The notes: a model not told the origin generated them from the sequence alone. Positions 27,572 through 36,734 are shown, numbered from the stretch's first letter. The stretch is DNA of 64,000 bases from Vibrio sp. CB1-14 (GCF_040412085.2 NZ_CP115920.1:1674001-1738000), one strand, 5' to 3'. A program made the numbers and translations.

Positions 27572-27935
27572 AGTGTTCACAGGGTAAAGAGAACAACTTG
27601 CTGACGCTAATTATCCGGGAGCTTATCTCTCTCATTTGTCTAAACGAAAGACCAAGTTACCGTGATATCGAGTTTTTATAATAGGTCGATCAGCGCCAAC
27701 TCCATAGCCTCAGTATAAACGAAGCACTCGGTTAGCTGTAACAAAAGCTCACATGAAATCTTTAGAATATGACAGGCATCAAACAAAAAACTGGAAGAAA
27801 AAAACAATTGAGTGAAAAACGCTCACTTATTGCCAGTTTCTAGCGCAATTTTACCGTATCACTCCCACAAAACAGAAAGAAAGTTTCATAAGTGTGAGAG
27901 TGATAGTGATTTCATATAACCGAGAACGAGAAAGG
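27572..27935. other. Intergenic region between hexR promoter side and the panP 3' end
   Basis: These 364 nt hold the hexR upstream region and the panP 3' region. Two hairpins are visible: a weak one near 27790-27835 followed on the minus strand by T7, a possible panP terminator, and a longer one at 27857-27905. No coding frame is supported. Confidence 0.5.
27857..27905. repeat. Long inverted repeat downstream of panP
   Basis: The arms TATCACTCCCACA (27857-27869) and TGTGAGAGTGATA (27893-27905) pair at 12 of 13 positions around a 23-nt A-rich loop. There is no T tract after it, so it is not a classic terminator; it could stabilise the 3' end of panP mRNA. Confidence 0.55.
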
Positions 27936-29579
27936 TTAGTCGCAAATTTTATTGGCTAACGCGTTGAGGGCGGACGTTAATGCTGTTGCGGACTGAGCGA
28001 TTTCTCGCTGCTCGTCGAGCACATTGCTTAGCACTTCTGTCGAGGTTAATGGGTTTGCCAGTACAACTCGGAACACAATGGTATCGCGACCAGACCAACG
28101 TATCGGGTTTAGTTGAGTACGAGAAACGAAAGATAAGCCAGTTTCACGTTGTTTTTTCTGAACAAACTTGGTGAGTTGGTTAAGCAGATCATGCAGCTCA
28201 TCTCGGTCACGTTCTGAAGCCATTTCCAGTGCTAGCTTAACGTTTTCCGGAACATAGCGGTACGTAAGCAAACATAACTCAGGTTTACTAACGAGTTCAA
28301 AATCACTTTGTTTGTCGATTAGCTCGGCAAAGTAGCGGGCTTTTTCGATACTTTGGTTGATCAATAACTCATAACCGGGCCTACTAATGATGTGCATTGC
28401 AGCATACACCAACATCGCCATTCCTGAGCGTGATCCTTCAAGAGTATGACGCCCTAAGTCTTTCGAACCTTTACGCAAAATATACTGAGCATGGTGTTGA
28501 ATGCTCTTCATTGCTTGTGGATCTTTGAACAGTACCATGCCCGCACCCATAGGGATGTAGAGCTGCTTGTGCGCATCGATAGTCACAGAGTCTGCGAGTT
28601 CAATGCCGTCTAATATAGTGCGGTATCTATCAGACATAAGTGTCGCACCACCCCAAGCGGCATCAACATGGAAATGACAAGATTCTTCAGCGCAAATCGC
28701 AGCGATTTCACGCAGTGGGTCAACATTGCCTGTTTCTGTTGTTCCGGCTACACCGATAACAGCAAATGGGTGAATGCTTTGCTGTTTGAGCTCGGCAAAT
28801 TTATGCTTGAGATCTTCTGGGCAAATGCGGTTGTATTCATCAGTTTTAACGGCAACGAGACCTTGCTGTCCGATGCCGAGCAAATCAGCCGCTTTTTTTA
28901 GCGAATAGTGACCACGTTCAGAGACTAAAATGGCGAGTCCTTCATAGCCGTAGTGTTTCATGGCTTTGAACAGGCCTTGTTTCTCTACCCCTTGGAAATC
29001 GCCATCCGCTTTTAGAGCACGATTACGTGCGACCCAAAGTGCCGTTATGTTGGCAATGGTGCCACCAGAGCAAAATGCACCTAAGGAATGTTCTGAGCTG
29101 TGCATCCACTTATTGTAGAAAGGCTCCGACTCGGAATAGATCAGCTTGTGAAGCATACCGAGGACTTGACGTTCAAGTGGAGTGAAAGCTTTTGATGTTT
29201 CGATTTTCACCAAGTTCTGGTTCAGCGCGATCATGATTTTTGATAGTGGCATCAAAAAGTAGGGTAGTGCTGAAGTCATATGACCAATGAAGCTTGGAGA
29301 AGAGGTGTGTACTGAGTGCGAAACCAGGGTATCTAATAGATGTTCAGTATGCGCCGACACGAACTCTGGTTGTTCTGGAATAGCGGCACTAGAGAAGTCT
29401 TTTTCTATTTCGTGAAGGGGTTTTTCTTCAGCAACAATATGCTCTCGCAAAAACTGGTTCAAGTTTTTGGATAAACTTTCTTCAATTTGGGTAAGCGTAG
29501 AGTCAGGTCCTTCTGGGATAGTGAATATTCGAAGGAGGCTCTCAAAGCTGACATCAGCAATTTTTTGCTCAGATACCAT
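27936..29579 (-). CDS. panP: Pyridoxal-dependent aspartate 1-decarboxylase PanP
   Basis: The 547-residue group II PLP decarboxylase has a stacking His223 (SERGHYSLKKAADLLG), Asp306 in HVDAAWGG and the Schiff-base Lys338 in TIDAHKQLYIPMGAG. The Vibrio-type PanP makes beta-alanine from aspartate for pantothenate and CoA synthesis, replacing PanD. Related glutamate or diaminobutyrate decarboxylases are alternatives, but length and the N-terminal extension fit PanP. It is separated from the upstream same-strand gene by 232 nt with that gene's terminator. Confidence 0.88.
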   Translation of the reverse strand: MVSEQKIADVSFESLLRIFTIPEGPDSTLTQIEESLSKNLNQFLREHIVAEEKPLHEIEKDFSSAAIPEQPEFVSAHTEHLLDTLVSHSVHTSSPSFIGHMTSALPYFLMPLSKIMIALNQNLVKIETSKAFTPLERQVLGMLHKLIYSESEPFYNKWMHSSEHSLGAFCSGGTIANITALWVARNRALKADGDFQGVEKQGLFKAMKHYGYEGLAILVSERGHYSLKKAADLLGIGQQGLVAVKTDEYNRICPEDLKHKFAELKQQSIHPFAVIGVAGTTETGNVDPLREIAAICAEESCHFHVDAAWGGATLMSDRYRTILDGIELADSVTIDAHKQLYIPMGAGMVLFKDPQAMKSIQHHAQYILRKGSKDLGRHTLEGSRSGMAMLVYAAMHIISRPGYELLINQSIEKARYFAELIDKQSDFELVSKPELCLLTYRYVPENVKLALEMASERDRDELHDLLNQLTKFVQKKQRETGLSFVSRTQLNPIRWSGRDTIVFRVVLANPLTSTEVLSNVLDEQREIAQSATALTSALNALANKICD

Positions 29580-29720
29580 ATCGTTATCTACTATTATTCC
29601 GTTACTGCAAGCGGCACAATCTAAACCAAATGGGCGTGAATGTCTCGCAAAAAAGTCCTGTTATGCCGATTTTTTGCCGTGCCACAGGGCATTGTTACAC
29701 CATTTGGTTACTTACAATGC

Positions 29721-29745
29721 AAAAAGCTGGCGTAACAGCCAGCTT
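29721..29745 (-). terminator. Minus-strand terminator of the small secreted protein gene
   Basis: An 8-bp stem (AAGCTGGC / GCCAGCTT) is followed on the minus strand by a T5 run. It lies between the stop at 29812 and the panP start. Confidence 0.65.
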
Positions 29746-29811
29746 GGTGCGAAAAGTTATACGTTGTCTCGGCTATCGATGAATCAATAGCGTTGACCTA
29801 TTGATAGCTTA

Positions 29812-30327
29812 TTACTTGCAGTCAATCGTTTCCACTTTTTGAATCGATTGATTATAGCGATTAAGCGCAGTTTCGATTTTCTTTGGGTGGCTAAGCAAAT
29901 CGGCAAACGCGCTGCGTAGCTCATAATTCTGTGGGTGAGGTGCGGCTTGACGATCGGCGAAGCTCTTAGCTGCCATCTGTCCTAGCTTGTCATTACGTTG
30001 TGACAGTGTTTTAACGTCTTGCTGCTCAAGCTGAAGCCAAGTTTCTACAGATTGCTCAGTGGCCACTTTCGCTGGTTCATTGCTTAAGTAGTAGTGAACA
30101 GCTTCTCGATTCAGTTCAAAGTGATGCTTTCGGCCTTCTAAAAACCACTGGCTTACTTCATCAAGCTCAGGGTATTCGCTAGTGGTCATTTGTGCTAAGT
30201 CCTGGTACCACTGAATGGAAGCGTCGATATAAGCATCATACTTATTGGTGTAGCACTGTGTCGCATCCGCAGACATTGCGCCAAATGAAGTGCTAATCAG
30301 TGCGGCAGCAGTGAGCCATTTTTTCAT
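29812..30327 (-). CDS. Small secreted protein of unknown function
   Basis: The 171-residue protein has a Sec signal peptide (about 1-21, MKKWLTAAALISTSFGAMSA) and a helical, Gln- and Glu-rich mature part with two cysteines near the ends (QCYTNK and the terminal IDCK), which could form a disulphide. I do not recognise a family. The ATG at 30327 follows AAGGATT; an in-frame upstream extension to 30543 overlaps lysO and is not credible. It lies downstream of lysO on the same strand (128-nt gap) with its own terminator. Confidence 0.75.
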   Translation of the reverse strand: MKKWLTAAALISTSFGAMSADATQCYTNKYDAYIDASIQWYQDLAQMTTSEYPELDEVSQWFLEGRKHHFELNREAVHYYLSNEPAKVATEQSVETWLQLEQQDVKTLSQRNDKLGQMAAKSFADRQAAPHPQNYELRSAFADLLSHPKKIETALNRYNQSIQKVETIDCK

Positions 30328-30455
30328 TATTCTAATCCTTTGGTGGGCTAACGAGCGTGGGTTCTTATAATTATACCCAAGCAGGGCAAAATTAGCGGCT
30401 GCCTGGGAGATGTTTGCAAGCAAGAATACAGGAATAGATAGGCTTTTCCTGAGAC

Positions 30456-31361
30456 CTACCCTGCAAGAGAAACAAAAAACAGCATCAAAACGGGCACCAA
30501 TAAGCTCAAAATGAAGCCACTGACGATGGCAACGGGTACACATCTTACACCGCCGCTGCTTTGAATGATGGGTAGAGTAAAGTCCATCGCGGTTGCGCCT
30601 GCATAACCAATGGCGGTACAGGGACGTTTGCCTATCAACATAGGTATCATAATCAGTGCGACAAGTTCCCGTAGTAGCTCAATCATAAATGAAGCACCGC
30701 CGTAAACAGGGCCGAATGCATCACCAATCAATATGCCTGCGAGCGAATACCACCCAAAACCGGATGCGATGGCTAGGCCTTTATATGGAGAGATATCAAG
30801 AATAAGTGCGCCGATAATGCCGCCAACCATCGAGCTTGCCACGATGACGGCTGCAATGGTCATTCCTTGCTTGTTGACCAAAATCTGTTTGAGCGTCAAT
30901 CCGCTGTTGCGAAGTTGAATGCCAATAAAGAATAGAAGGATGATCAATATCCATTCGCTGGCGGTCTCTACCCAGCCAAGCCCAATGGGAAGTAGCAGCC
31001 CGAGCACCAACCCAGAACCGACGACAGCTATTAGCTTGAGTGATTCCATTGCCATTGAAGAGAGTGGCAGTTGATTTTTTAGCTGTTCCGTTTTCAATGG
31101 CATGAGTTTGTCAATGAGAGGAAGGCAAAGGAGATTACAACCACCAATCACGATAAAGAACGTCGCGGTAACCGTGATGATGGTTTTAAAGTGACTACCA
31201 AAGTTATCGAGCGCGGCGAGACTTAGCCCCATTAAAAATAAGATGACATAAATCAGCCATGAAGTGGCTCGGTTGATGACGTCGAGTTTTTTGGTATTAG
31301 AAATAGGAAATAGGTAGCCAATACATAGCGGCGTAAAAATAAACAACATCCCTGAAAACAT
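30456..31361 (-). CDS. lysO: LysO (YbjE) lysine exporter family protein
   Basis: The 301-residue inner-membrane protein starts MFSGMLFIFTPLCIGYLFP and follows E. coli LysO/YbjE (299) closely, including MALESLK-type and SGFGWYSLAGIL motifs (about 185-196) and DFTLPI near residue 258. It has about eight membrane segments in two DUF340-like halves. LysO exports L-lysine and gives resistance to the analogue thialysine. No lysine riboswitch was seen upstream. Confidence 0.92.
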   Translation of the reverse strand: MFSGMLFIFTPLCIGYLFPISNTKKLDVINRATSWLIYVILFLMGLSLAALDNFGSHFKTIITVTATFFIVIGGCNLLCLPLIDKLMPLKTEQLKNQLPLSSMAMESLKLIAVVGSGLVLGLLLPIGLGWVETASEWILIILLFFIGIQLRNSGLTLKQILVNKQGMTIAAVIVASSMVGGIIGALILDISPYKGLAIASGFGWYSLAGILIGDAFGPVYGGASFMIELLRELVALIMIPMLIGKRPCTAIGYAGATAMDFTLPIIQSSGGVRCVPVAIVSGFILSLLVPVLMLFFVSLAG

Positions 31362-31449
31362 CGCGTTGAGCCTCTTTTGTTATCCTTAATGATCGCCGCT
31401 ACTGGCTAATTGTTGACATACCTATTGGTAGAAATGGCGAGTGGCTGAA

Positions 31450-32373
31450 CTACATACCAGTGGAATGGATGACTTCAGCAATTTTGTCCTGAAAATCTTG
31501 CTCGCTTAATGACGTTAATTGATACATCACGTCTGCACCATCTACATTAATCTCCACTTCGTGCTCTTCTAACGCATCGTGATCTTGTCTGCGGAACAGT
31601 AAAATATGGTTGGCAATGCGAGCAACGTCGAGATACGACACTTCTGGGCGCTCTATCTGCTTAACTCGGTTGGAAGCAACTTCGATAAAATCGCAGTCAA
31701 ATCCCCAAGTATCAAGAACCTGTTCACTTGTTAGTGAGCAGCGTGATTGGAAAATCTGCATAGCAAGATCAGGGTTTAAGTAGTTGCCCTTTTCTATATA
31801 GAGGTGGTACTCGTTGACTAAGCAAAATAGGCCGATATCCGCGAGGAAGCCGACCAATAAGGATTTGTCTTGCTCTAGGTGCGTATACTGTTCGTTAGAA
31901 ATCTCATGAAACTTTCGTGTTACCAACACCATCACAGCTGCCAACTCGCGCGACACCTTCGCACTATTGACCAATACTTCGTGGCATTCATCTGTTAAGT
32001 GAACAGAATGCTTAAGTAGTTCGATGGATTGAGCGGTCACAATATCGCGAACGCGGTAGATACCCAATCTTGAGACCGCCGTATTGAGGTCATTACAAGT
32101 GATATTACGGCGATTAAATATGACTGAGTTGGCAACTTTAAGAACGGTTGCTGCAAGTCCAGGGTCTTCTAGTAGGCACTCCGCTATGTCAGCAACACCT
32201 GTGGATTCATCGTTACAAAGAGCTTGTATCTTTAGTACGACTTCAGAGATGGGTGGGAGAGTGATTTTCCCAGTATTGATAGATTGCTCGACTAAGTCTG
32301 CAAATTCCGTTTCGAGGCTTTCGATGAACAGCTGTTGGTTCTCTGGTAGCCAATAAAAAGATAAGTGGTTCAT
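31450..32373 (-). CDS. HDOD-domain signalling protein
   Basis: The 307-residue protein has an N-terminal segment and an HDOD domain (about 38-240, with LPPISEVVLKI, ECLLEDPGLAATVLKVANS and LLVGFLADIGLFCLV). HDOD proteins are HD-related but usually lack hydrolase residues and act in signalling, often with c-di-GMP or two-component networks. No output domain is visible. It stands alone upstream of lysO and divergent from tfoX. The ribosome-binding site is weak. Confidence 0.82.
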   Translation of the reverse strand: MNHLSFYWLPENQQLFIESLETEFADLVEQSINTGKITLPPISEVVLKIQALCNDESTGVADIAECLLEDPGLAATVLKVANSVIFNRRNITCNDLNTAVSRLGIYRVRDIVTAQSIELLKHSVHLTDECHEVLVNSAKVSRELAAVMVLVTRKFHEISNEQYTHLEQDKSLLVGFLADIGLFCLVNEYHLYIEKGNYLNPDLAMQIFQSRCSLTSEQVLDTWGFDCDFIEVASNRVKQIERPEVSYLDVARIANHILLFRRQDHDALEEHEVEINVDGADVMYQLTSLSEQDFQDKIAEVIHSTGM

Positions 32374-32742
32374 AAATATTCGAGAGGTTAAGCGATGGAG
32401 TCAGTGTACCTGCGCCGGTCTGCAATTGACAATAAGATTAGTGATTTAAATTGGTGCAGTTGAATCGTTTGCTGTTTAGAACATCATTCAATTGCATACG
32501 CTAGTGCAATTGGTTGTGTATAGTGCTACTTTGTGAAGTGACTCGCAAATGTTTTTTGGATAACTCGCACAACTGTGACATTGAGCCAGACTTAATTTGC
32601 AATGTGAACTATTATAAAAACATATAAAAAAGCCCGGCATTTTATACCACTATAGATTGACCGAGCTGATAACAAATTTGATTTTTTTAGCTGCTATTTC
32701 TGGTGATCGATTAATCGGGGTAAAGATTAAGGATCAAAGGAA
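32374..32742 (+). promoter_or_regulatory. tfoX upstream and leader region
   Basis: This 369-nt region separates the divergent HDOD and tfoX genes. It has a CRP-like site (32532-32547), a TATAAAA-rich stretch near 32612 and a perfect CGATTAATCG palindrome at 32708-32717 close to the start codon. In V. cholerae the tfoX leader is structured, represses translation and is opened by the TfoR small RNA, so an equivalent is plausible. I saw no c-di-GMP-I riboswitch (the element of tfoY). Confidence 0.55.
32532..32547. promoter_or_regulatory. Candidate CRP-cAMP site upstream of tfoX
   Basis: TGTGA-AGTGAC-TCGCA matches nine of ten positions of TGTGA-N6-TCACA and lies about 195 nt before the tfoX ATG. 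CRP control of tfoX is known in V. cholerae. Confidence 0.45.
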
Positions 32743-33336
32743 ATGATAGAGCAATCTTTTTACAACTACACGACTCAATTTGGCGAATCGCAAAAACGTT
32801 CGATGTTTGGTGGCACTGGGCTCTTCAAGGACGGCGCCATGTACGCATTGATTAGTAACAGTAAAGTGTTTATCCGTGGAGGAAAGGGCTTAGACTCTAA
32901 ACTTCATGGTCTACAATGCGAGAAATTTCGTCATGTGAAAAAACAATCAACTGCGACGGTAAACTATTACGACATAACCCACTTATTTGAACAGCAAGCT
33001 CCTGAGCTTAAGGATTTAGTTCAAAACTCAATCGATAACTCAGTTGATCAGCATTGCAGTAAGAACGCGGTCGAGAATCGCCGTTTGCGAGATTTGCCAA
33101 ACATGCAACTCACGTTAGAGCGCATGGTCAAGAAGTCGGGTATTAAAGATGTAAAAACATTTTTGGAGCTAGGAGCACCAAGAGTGTTTAATCGAGTGAA
33201 GCGCACTTATGGCAACGATGTCGATGTTAAGTTGTTGTGGAAGTTCGCCGGTGCAGTAGATGGGGTACATTGGAAGTTAATCCAAGATCCAATGAAGCAA
33301 CGTTTATTGGAGCATTGTTCACAAATAGAACAGTGA
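32743..33336 (+). CDS. tfoX: TfoX, regulator of natural competence
   Basis: The 197-residue protein has an N-terminal TfoX domain (about 1-95, RSMFGGTGLFKDGAMYALI and FIRGG) and a C-terminal TfoX domain (about 110-190, RLRDLPNMQLTLERMVKKSGI, DVKLLWKFAGAVDGVHW). It matches the chitin-induced TfoX rather than the paralogue TfoY by its N-terminal motif and by its neighbourhood between panP and serC, as around VC1153. It activates DNA uptake and type VI secretion in vibrios. AAAGGAA precedes the ATG. No GEMM riboswitch is present. Confidence 0.88.
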   Translation: MIEQSFYNYTTQFGESQKRSMFGGTGLFKDGAMYALISNSKVFIRGGKGLDSKLHGLQCEKFRHVKKQSTATVNYYDITHLFEQQAPELKDLVQNSIDNSVDQHCSKNAVENRRLRDLPNMQLTLERMVKKSGIKDVKTFLELGAPRVFNRVKRTYGNDVDVKLLWKFAGAVDGVHWKLIQDPMKQRLLEHCSQIEQ

Positions 33337-33376
33337 TTGCTGTAGCCTAATGATTGAAATAGAAAGGGATTGATAC

Positions 33377-33415
33377 AAAAAGAGGCCGTGTTGTTAAAAC
33401 AGCGGCCTCTTTTTT
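33377..33415. terminator. Bidirectional terminator between tfoX and the beta-barrel protein gene
   Basis: A stem AGAGGCCG / CGGCCTCT extended by an inner TGTT/AACA pair has A5 on the left and T on the right, so it can serve both convergent genes. Confidence 0.85.
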
Positions 33416-33438
33416 CATCGCTAAGCCAGTAAATAATA

Positions 33439-33984
33439 TTAGAACGCGAAGCGCGCTGTAAACATTAGCTGGTCACCGTAGATGTGGTTAATGCGACCTT
33501 CAAGACCTAGAGAGAATAGCTCGGTAGAGTGGAAACGGCCGTATACAGAACCCATCCAACGATCTTTGTCACCAACGTTTAAGTAGCCCGCTTTACCGCC
33601 GATTTCCAGCTGTGGACCAAGCCATTGACGTACACCCAAGTTAACTTCCATACCGGTGTCAGTTTTGTGGTGATCGCCACTGTCGTGGATGTGCGCTAGC
33701 ATTTCACCAGTGAAGTCCGCCCAGTTGTTGACTGGAGCATGGAAACCAACACCACCAGAGAAGTCGTAGTCGCCTTCAAATTTAGAATCGATGCTACCAA
33801 CGATATGAGCATTTGGGTGAATCGACTTACTGATAGCCGCACCAAACGTCATTGGGCTTGCACCAATTCGAGCTTCTGCGTAGTCGTAGCTGAAGTTACT
33901 CATCGTAGCTCGTTGCTCTTCTTGGTTTGCGAATGCTTGCTGCGAAGCGATAACCATCAGAGCAGCTAATAGAGTTTTGCGCAT
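33439..33984 (-). CDS. Small outer-membrane beta-barrel protein
   Basis: The 181-residue protein has a signal peptide (1-19, cleavage after AFA) and an alternating hydrophobic pattern of about eight beta strands. It ends in Phe (FTARFAF), the classic BamA-recognised C-terminal signature. It resembles small barrels of the OmpA/OmpX/porin-like type, but I do not recognise a specific family. A His-rich loop (HIHDSGDHHKTD, about 97-108) could bind metal. It is transcribed alone and convergent with tfoX. Confidence 0.8.
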   Translation of the reverse strand: MRKTLLAALMVIASQQAFANQEEQRATMSNFSYDYAEARIGASPMTFGAAISKSIHPNAHIVGSIDSKFEGDYDFSGGVGFHAPVNNWADFTGEMLAHIHDSGDHHKTDTGMEVNLGVRQWLGPQLEIGGKAGYLNVGDKDRWMGSVYGRFHSTELFSLGLEGRINHIYGDQLMFTARFAF

Positions 33985-34199
33985 AGTGTCTCTAAACCTT
34001 TTTGTTTGAACTTAATTCCATGACCATAAGAGTGCACGTCGCTAGATGCTTATGGCAACTTAAAGTATCCCGCTATGATAAATCAAATTCCCCTTACTGC
34101 TCCAACAAAAAGTGCTTCTAACGGGGGCAAAACCTCAAAAATTGACAATGTCATACATATTTCAACCAATAATGGGGCTTTGTGTAAGGAAATGGTAAT

Positions 34200-34230
34200 A
34201 AAAAAGGGAGCTATCAAACGCATAACTCCC
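34200..34230 (-). terminator. Minus-strand terminator of the histidine kinase/response regulator operon
   Basis: A stem of about nine pairs with one G-T wobble (GGGAGTTAT / ATAGCTCCC) is followed on the minus strand by a T5-6 run, 44 nt after the response regulator stop. Confidence 0.75.
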
Positions 34231-34273
34231 TAAGTCGTGGCGATTTATTTGACTAATGTGACAATAACAGTCT

Positions 34274-34771
34274 CTACTCGCCAAAGTTGATGCGATTGTC
34301 TGAGATCGCATTGAATATTTGTTCTGTATCCAGCACTCTTGCCCAAGGCATTAAGTCTTGAGTATTAGCAATCATATAGTCCGTAAGCTGCTGCTTTACT
34401 ACTGCTCGTAGTTCATCGCCTTTCCATGGTTTACTGATATAAAAGTCCAGACAAGCATGATTCACTGCCTCAATAGTATCTTCATGGCCAGCCTGTCCGG
34501 TAAGGAGCACTTTTTTACAGGACTTAGCGTGTTCATCTTCACTGAGTTCAATAAGGAAACTGACGCCAGTTTGCTCTGGCATGATATGGTCGCAAAGAAT
34601 TAACGCTAATCTAGCCCCATCACGAGTATGTTCGGCGATCACTTCTCTCGCTTCGTCGACCGATTCAGCGCCTTCAACGATAAAGTGCTCTTCGAAATCA
34701 TCCAAATCCTGCAACACACTATCGAGTACTTCGCGCTCATCATCGACACATAAAATTAGATATTCAGTCAT
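34274..34771 (-). CDS. Single-domain response regulator
   Basis: The 165-residue protein has one receiver domain: acidic pocket DDE (10-12), phosphoacceptor Asp61 (LILCDHIMP), Thr91 and Lys114 (SKPWKG). The extra C-terminal 40 residues have no DNA-binding motif. It overlaps the upstream sensor kinase gene by 8 nt and is its likely partner or a phosphate sink. The order between tfoX and serC recalls V. cholerae VC1155-VC1156. Output must go through another protein, since none is present here. Confidence 0.88.
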   Translation of the reverse strand: MTEYLILCVDDEREVLDSVLQDLDDFEEHFIVEGAESVDEAREVIAEHTRDGARLALILCDHIMPEQTGVSFLIELSEDEHAKSCKKVLLTGQAGHEDTIEAVNHACLDFYISKPWKGDELRAVVKQQLTDYMIANTQDLMPWARVLDTEQIFNAISDNRINFGE

Positions 34772-36734
34772 AGTGGTGCTCCTTGGTTAGTTTCTGTTGT
34801 GTGACAGGTATGTACACGGCCATATTGGTGTATTTGCCAACTTCTGATGTCGCTTCAATCCATCCTTGATGTTGAGCCAATATTTGCTGACAGATGGACA
34901 GCCCAATCCCTAAACCGAAGTTACCTTCACGCTTGGTGGTGTAGTTAAGTTCAAAAATACGCTCGAGCTGTGCCTGAGGGATCCCGCAGCCGTTGTCAAT
35001 GAACTCAAAGCAGTTGTAAAAAACATCATCTCGAGAAACTTGACTGCTGCGTATCGTGAGTTCGCCTTTCTCGGGTAGAGCATCGAGCGCATTGGATATG
35101 AGGTTGGTCCATACTTGCTGCAAAGTGATGGGCTTACAAAATATCTCAGGTAGCGATCCGTACTCTTTAATTAGGCTGTGGCGCTTGAGACGGTTTTCAA
35201 AGATAACTAACGTATCTTCAATGCCTTCATGTAAATCGACTCGCTCGTAAGATTCATTATCTTGTCTCGAATATCCTTTGAGGCTTTTGACCATATCAGC
35301 GATGCGCTGAGCACAAACTTGAATGGATCGCAGCGTGGTGCCGGTAGCTTGAAAACGTTCTAGCTTGCTAAGAGTCTCGGCAAGTTTCGCTGGGTTCGTT
35401 ATGGCTTGCTTGAGCAGCGCATCGTTGTCGTGAAGGTCGAGGTTCACAAGACGCTTTGCTATGCGTCTATCGCCAATTCGTTCGTTTAGCTCTTTTGAGC
35501 GCAGTCTGAGCTCTGAGGTCGAAAGCGGTGAAGAGTGTCTGGACTGTTTGAGTACCTCAAGGCCAATATCAAATGTATTGTCTTCATGTTTGGTGTTGAG
35601 TATCTCATCGACTTTTATTGATAAGGTTTCACCGCCGCGCAAAATTGCAGACACAGGGTTATTGAGCTCGTGGGCAACGCCTGCGACGAGTTGGCCTAGC
35701 ATGGCCATTTTCTCTTGTTCGATGAGTTGCTGGTGTGCCGACTCCAATGACTCCAACGTTTTCTGGAGCTCGAGTTTGGTATTAATGCTTCTTTGTAGGC
35801 GGCGGTTGAAGTGGCGCAGCAACAAGTTGGTGAATAGGGGCAATAGGTCGGTATTAGAGTGCATTACCTGAGTGAATACGGTTCGGTCGAGCTTCACTAC
35901 TTTAGTTGGGGTTAACGTCATTGCAGTGGAGAAAGATTGCTCGCCAGTAACAAATGACATTCCGCCAACTATGCCACCTCTGCTATGTCTTACCACCTCT
36001 CGCTGTTGGCCGATATCGTCTTTCTTATATAAAGCAACGTGTCCTTCAACAATAAACCACAAGAATTGGTTCGATTGTCCTTCGGCGGTAAGAAGGTGTT
36101 CTGCTGAATATTGCCTAACCGCGCGTGTTTCGTCTTTTTCAGCAAAAAATGCCAATAGCGCTTCGATGACTTGTACAGCGAGCTCGTTGTCAGACAGCTC
36201 ATGAAAGTCATGAATAAAGCTGGCACGATAAGAGTGCATTTTATTTTCAATATGAGCGCGCAGGATCTTTTGCTGATCAAGGACTTTTCCAAAATCAAGA
36301 AGTTGGTCTTTCTCATGGTGTACGACATATTGCGTGAGCTCTTTGACCACCGTCTTGTGCAAACTTACTTGTTCGATAGGGTAGGTTAGGCAGTGATCTA
36401 GCCGGCCTTCGTTCACTGCGTTTAAGATAGCTTGAATATCGATAGAGTCGGTTTTGCTGATGAGTATTTTCCGCGCCGACTGTGCGTGAGCGGATTGCTC
36501 CAACTGAATCAGGAACTCCCCACCATCAAAAAGACGACTGTGGCGTGCGATGACCATTGCAAGGTGCTGCCCTTGCCGGCCGATTTGCTGCACGAGATCG
36601 TGCCCCTCGGAAATCGAGGTCGCCAAATGGATGTCGAAATGCGATTGGTACAAAGATAGCTCGGTATCCAGCTTGTCGAGATTAGCGAAATCGCTATCTA
36701 AACACAGTACTGCGTATCGATTGTTTTGCGTCAT
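34764..36734 (-). CDS. Cytoplasmic hybrid sensor: pseudo-receiver, cyclic-nucleotide-binding domain and histidine kinase
   Basis: The 656-residue soluble protein has an N-terminal receiver-like domain (about 5-135) in which the phosphoacceptor position is Arg64 (VIARHSRL) and the Lys position is lost (LTYPIE), so it is degenerate. A cyclic-nucleotide-binding-like domain follows (about 200-315, IVEGHVALYKK, GGIVGGMSFVTGEQS). Then come a coiled coil (about 315-345), phosphoacceptor His355 (AGVAHELNNP), an insertion of about 90 residues within the dimerisation domain, and the ATPase domain with Asn548, DNGCGIP (580-586) and GLGIGL (607-612). No membrane segment is seen. It is coupled to the receiver gene by an 8-nt overlap. 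Whether it binds a cyclic nucleotide is unknown. Confidence 0.85.
   Translation of the reverse strand: MTQNNRYAVLCLDSDFANLDKLDTELSLYQSHFDIHLATSISEGHDLVQQIGRQGQHLAMVIARHSRLFDGGEFLIQLEQSAHAQSARKILISKTDSIDIQAILNAVNEGRLDHCLTYPIEQVSLHKTVVKELTQYVVHHEKDQLLDFGKVLDQQKILRAHIENKMHSYRASFIHDFHELSDNELAVQVIEALLAFFAEKDETRAVRQYSAEHLLTAEGQSNQFLWFIVEGHVALYKKDDIGQQREVVRHSRGGIVGGMSFVTGEQSFSTAMTLTPTKVVKLDRTVFTQVMHSNTDLLPLFTNLLLRHFNRRLQRSINTKLELQKTLESLESAHQQLIEQEKMAMLGQLVAGVAHELNNPVSAILRGGETLSIKVDEILNTKHEDNTFDIGLEVLKQSRHSSPLSTSELRLRSKELNERIGDRRIAKRLVNLDLHDNDALLKQAITNPAKLAETLSKLERFQATGTTLRSIQVCAQRIADMVKSLKGYSRQDNESYERVDLHEGIEDTLVIFENRLKRHSLIKEYGSLPEIFCKPITLQQVWTNLISNALDALPEKGELTIRSSQVSRDDVFYNCFEFIDNGCGIPQAQLERIFELNYTTKREGNFGLGIGLSICQQILAQHQGWIEATSEVGKYTNMAVYIPVTQQKLTKEHHYD

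Noticed and set aside
29784..29804. A second terminator directly after the small secreted protein gene
   Set aside because: The TCAATAG / CTATTGA hairpin has no T tract on either side; the hairpin at 29721-29745 is the better candidate.
32425..32742. A c-di-GMP-I riboswitch before the TfoX-family gene
   Set aside because: The GEMM-I core motifs are absent; the gene matches tfoX, not the riboswitch-controlled tfoY.
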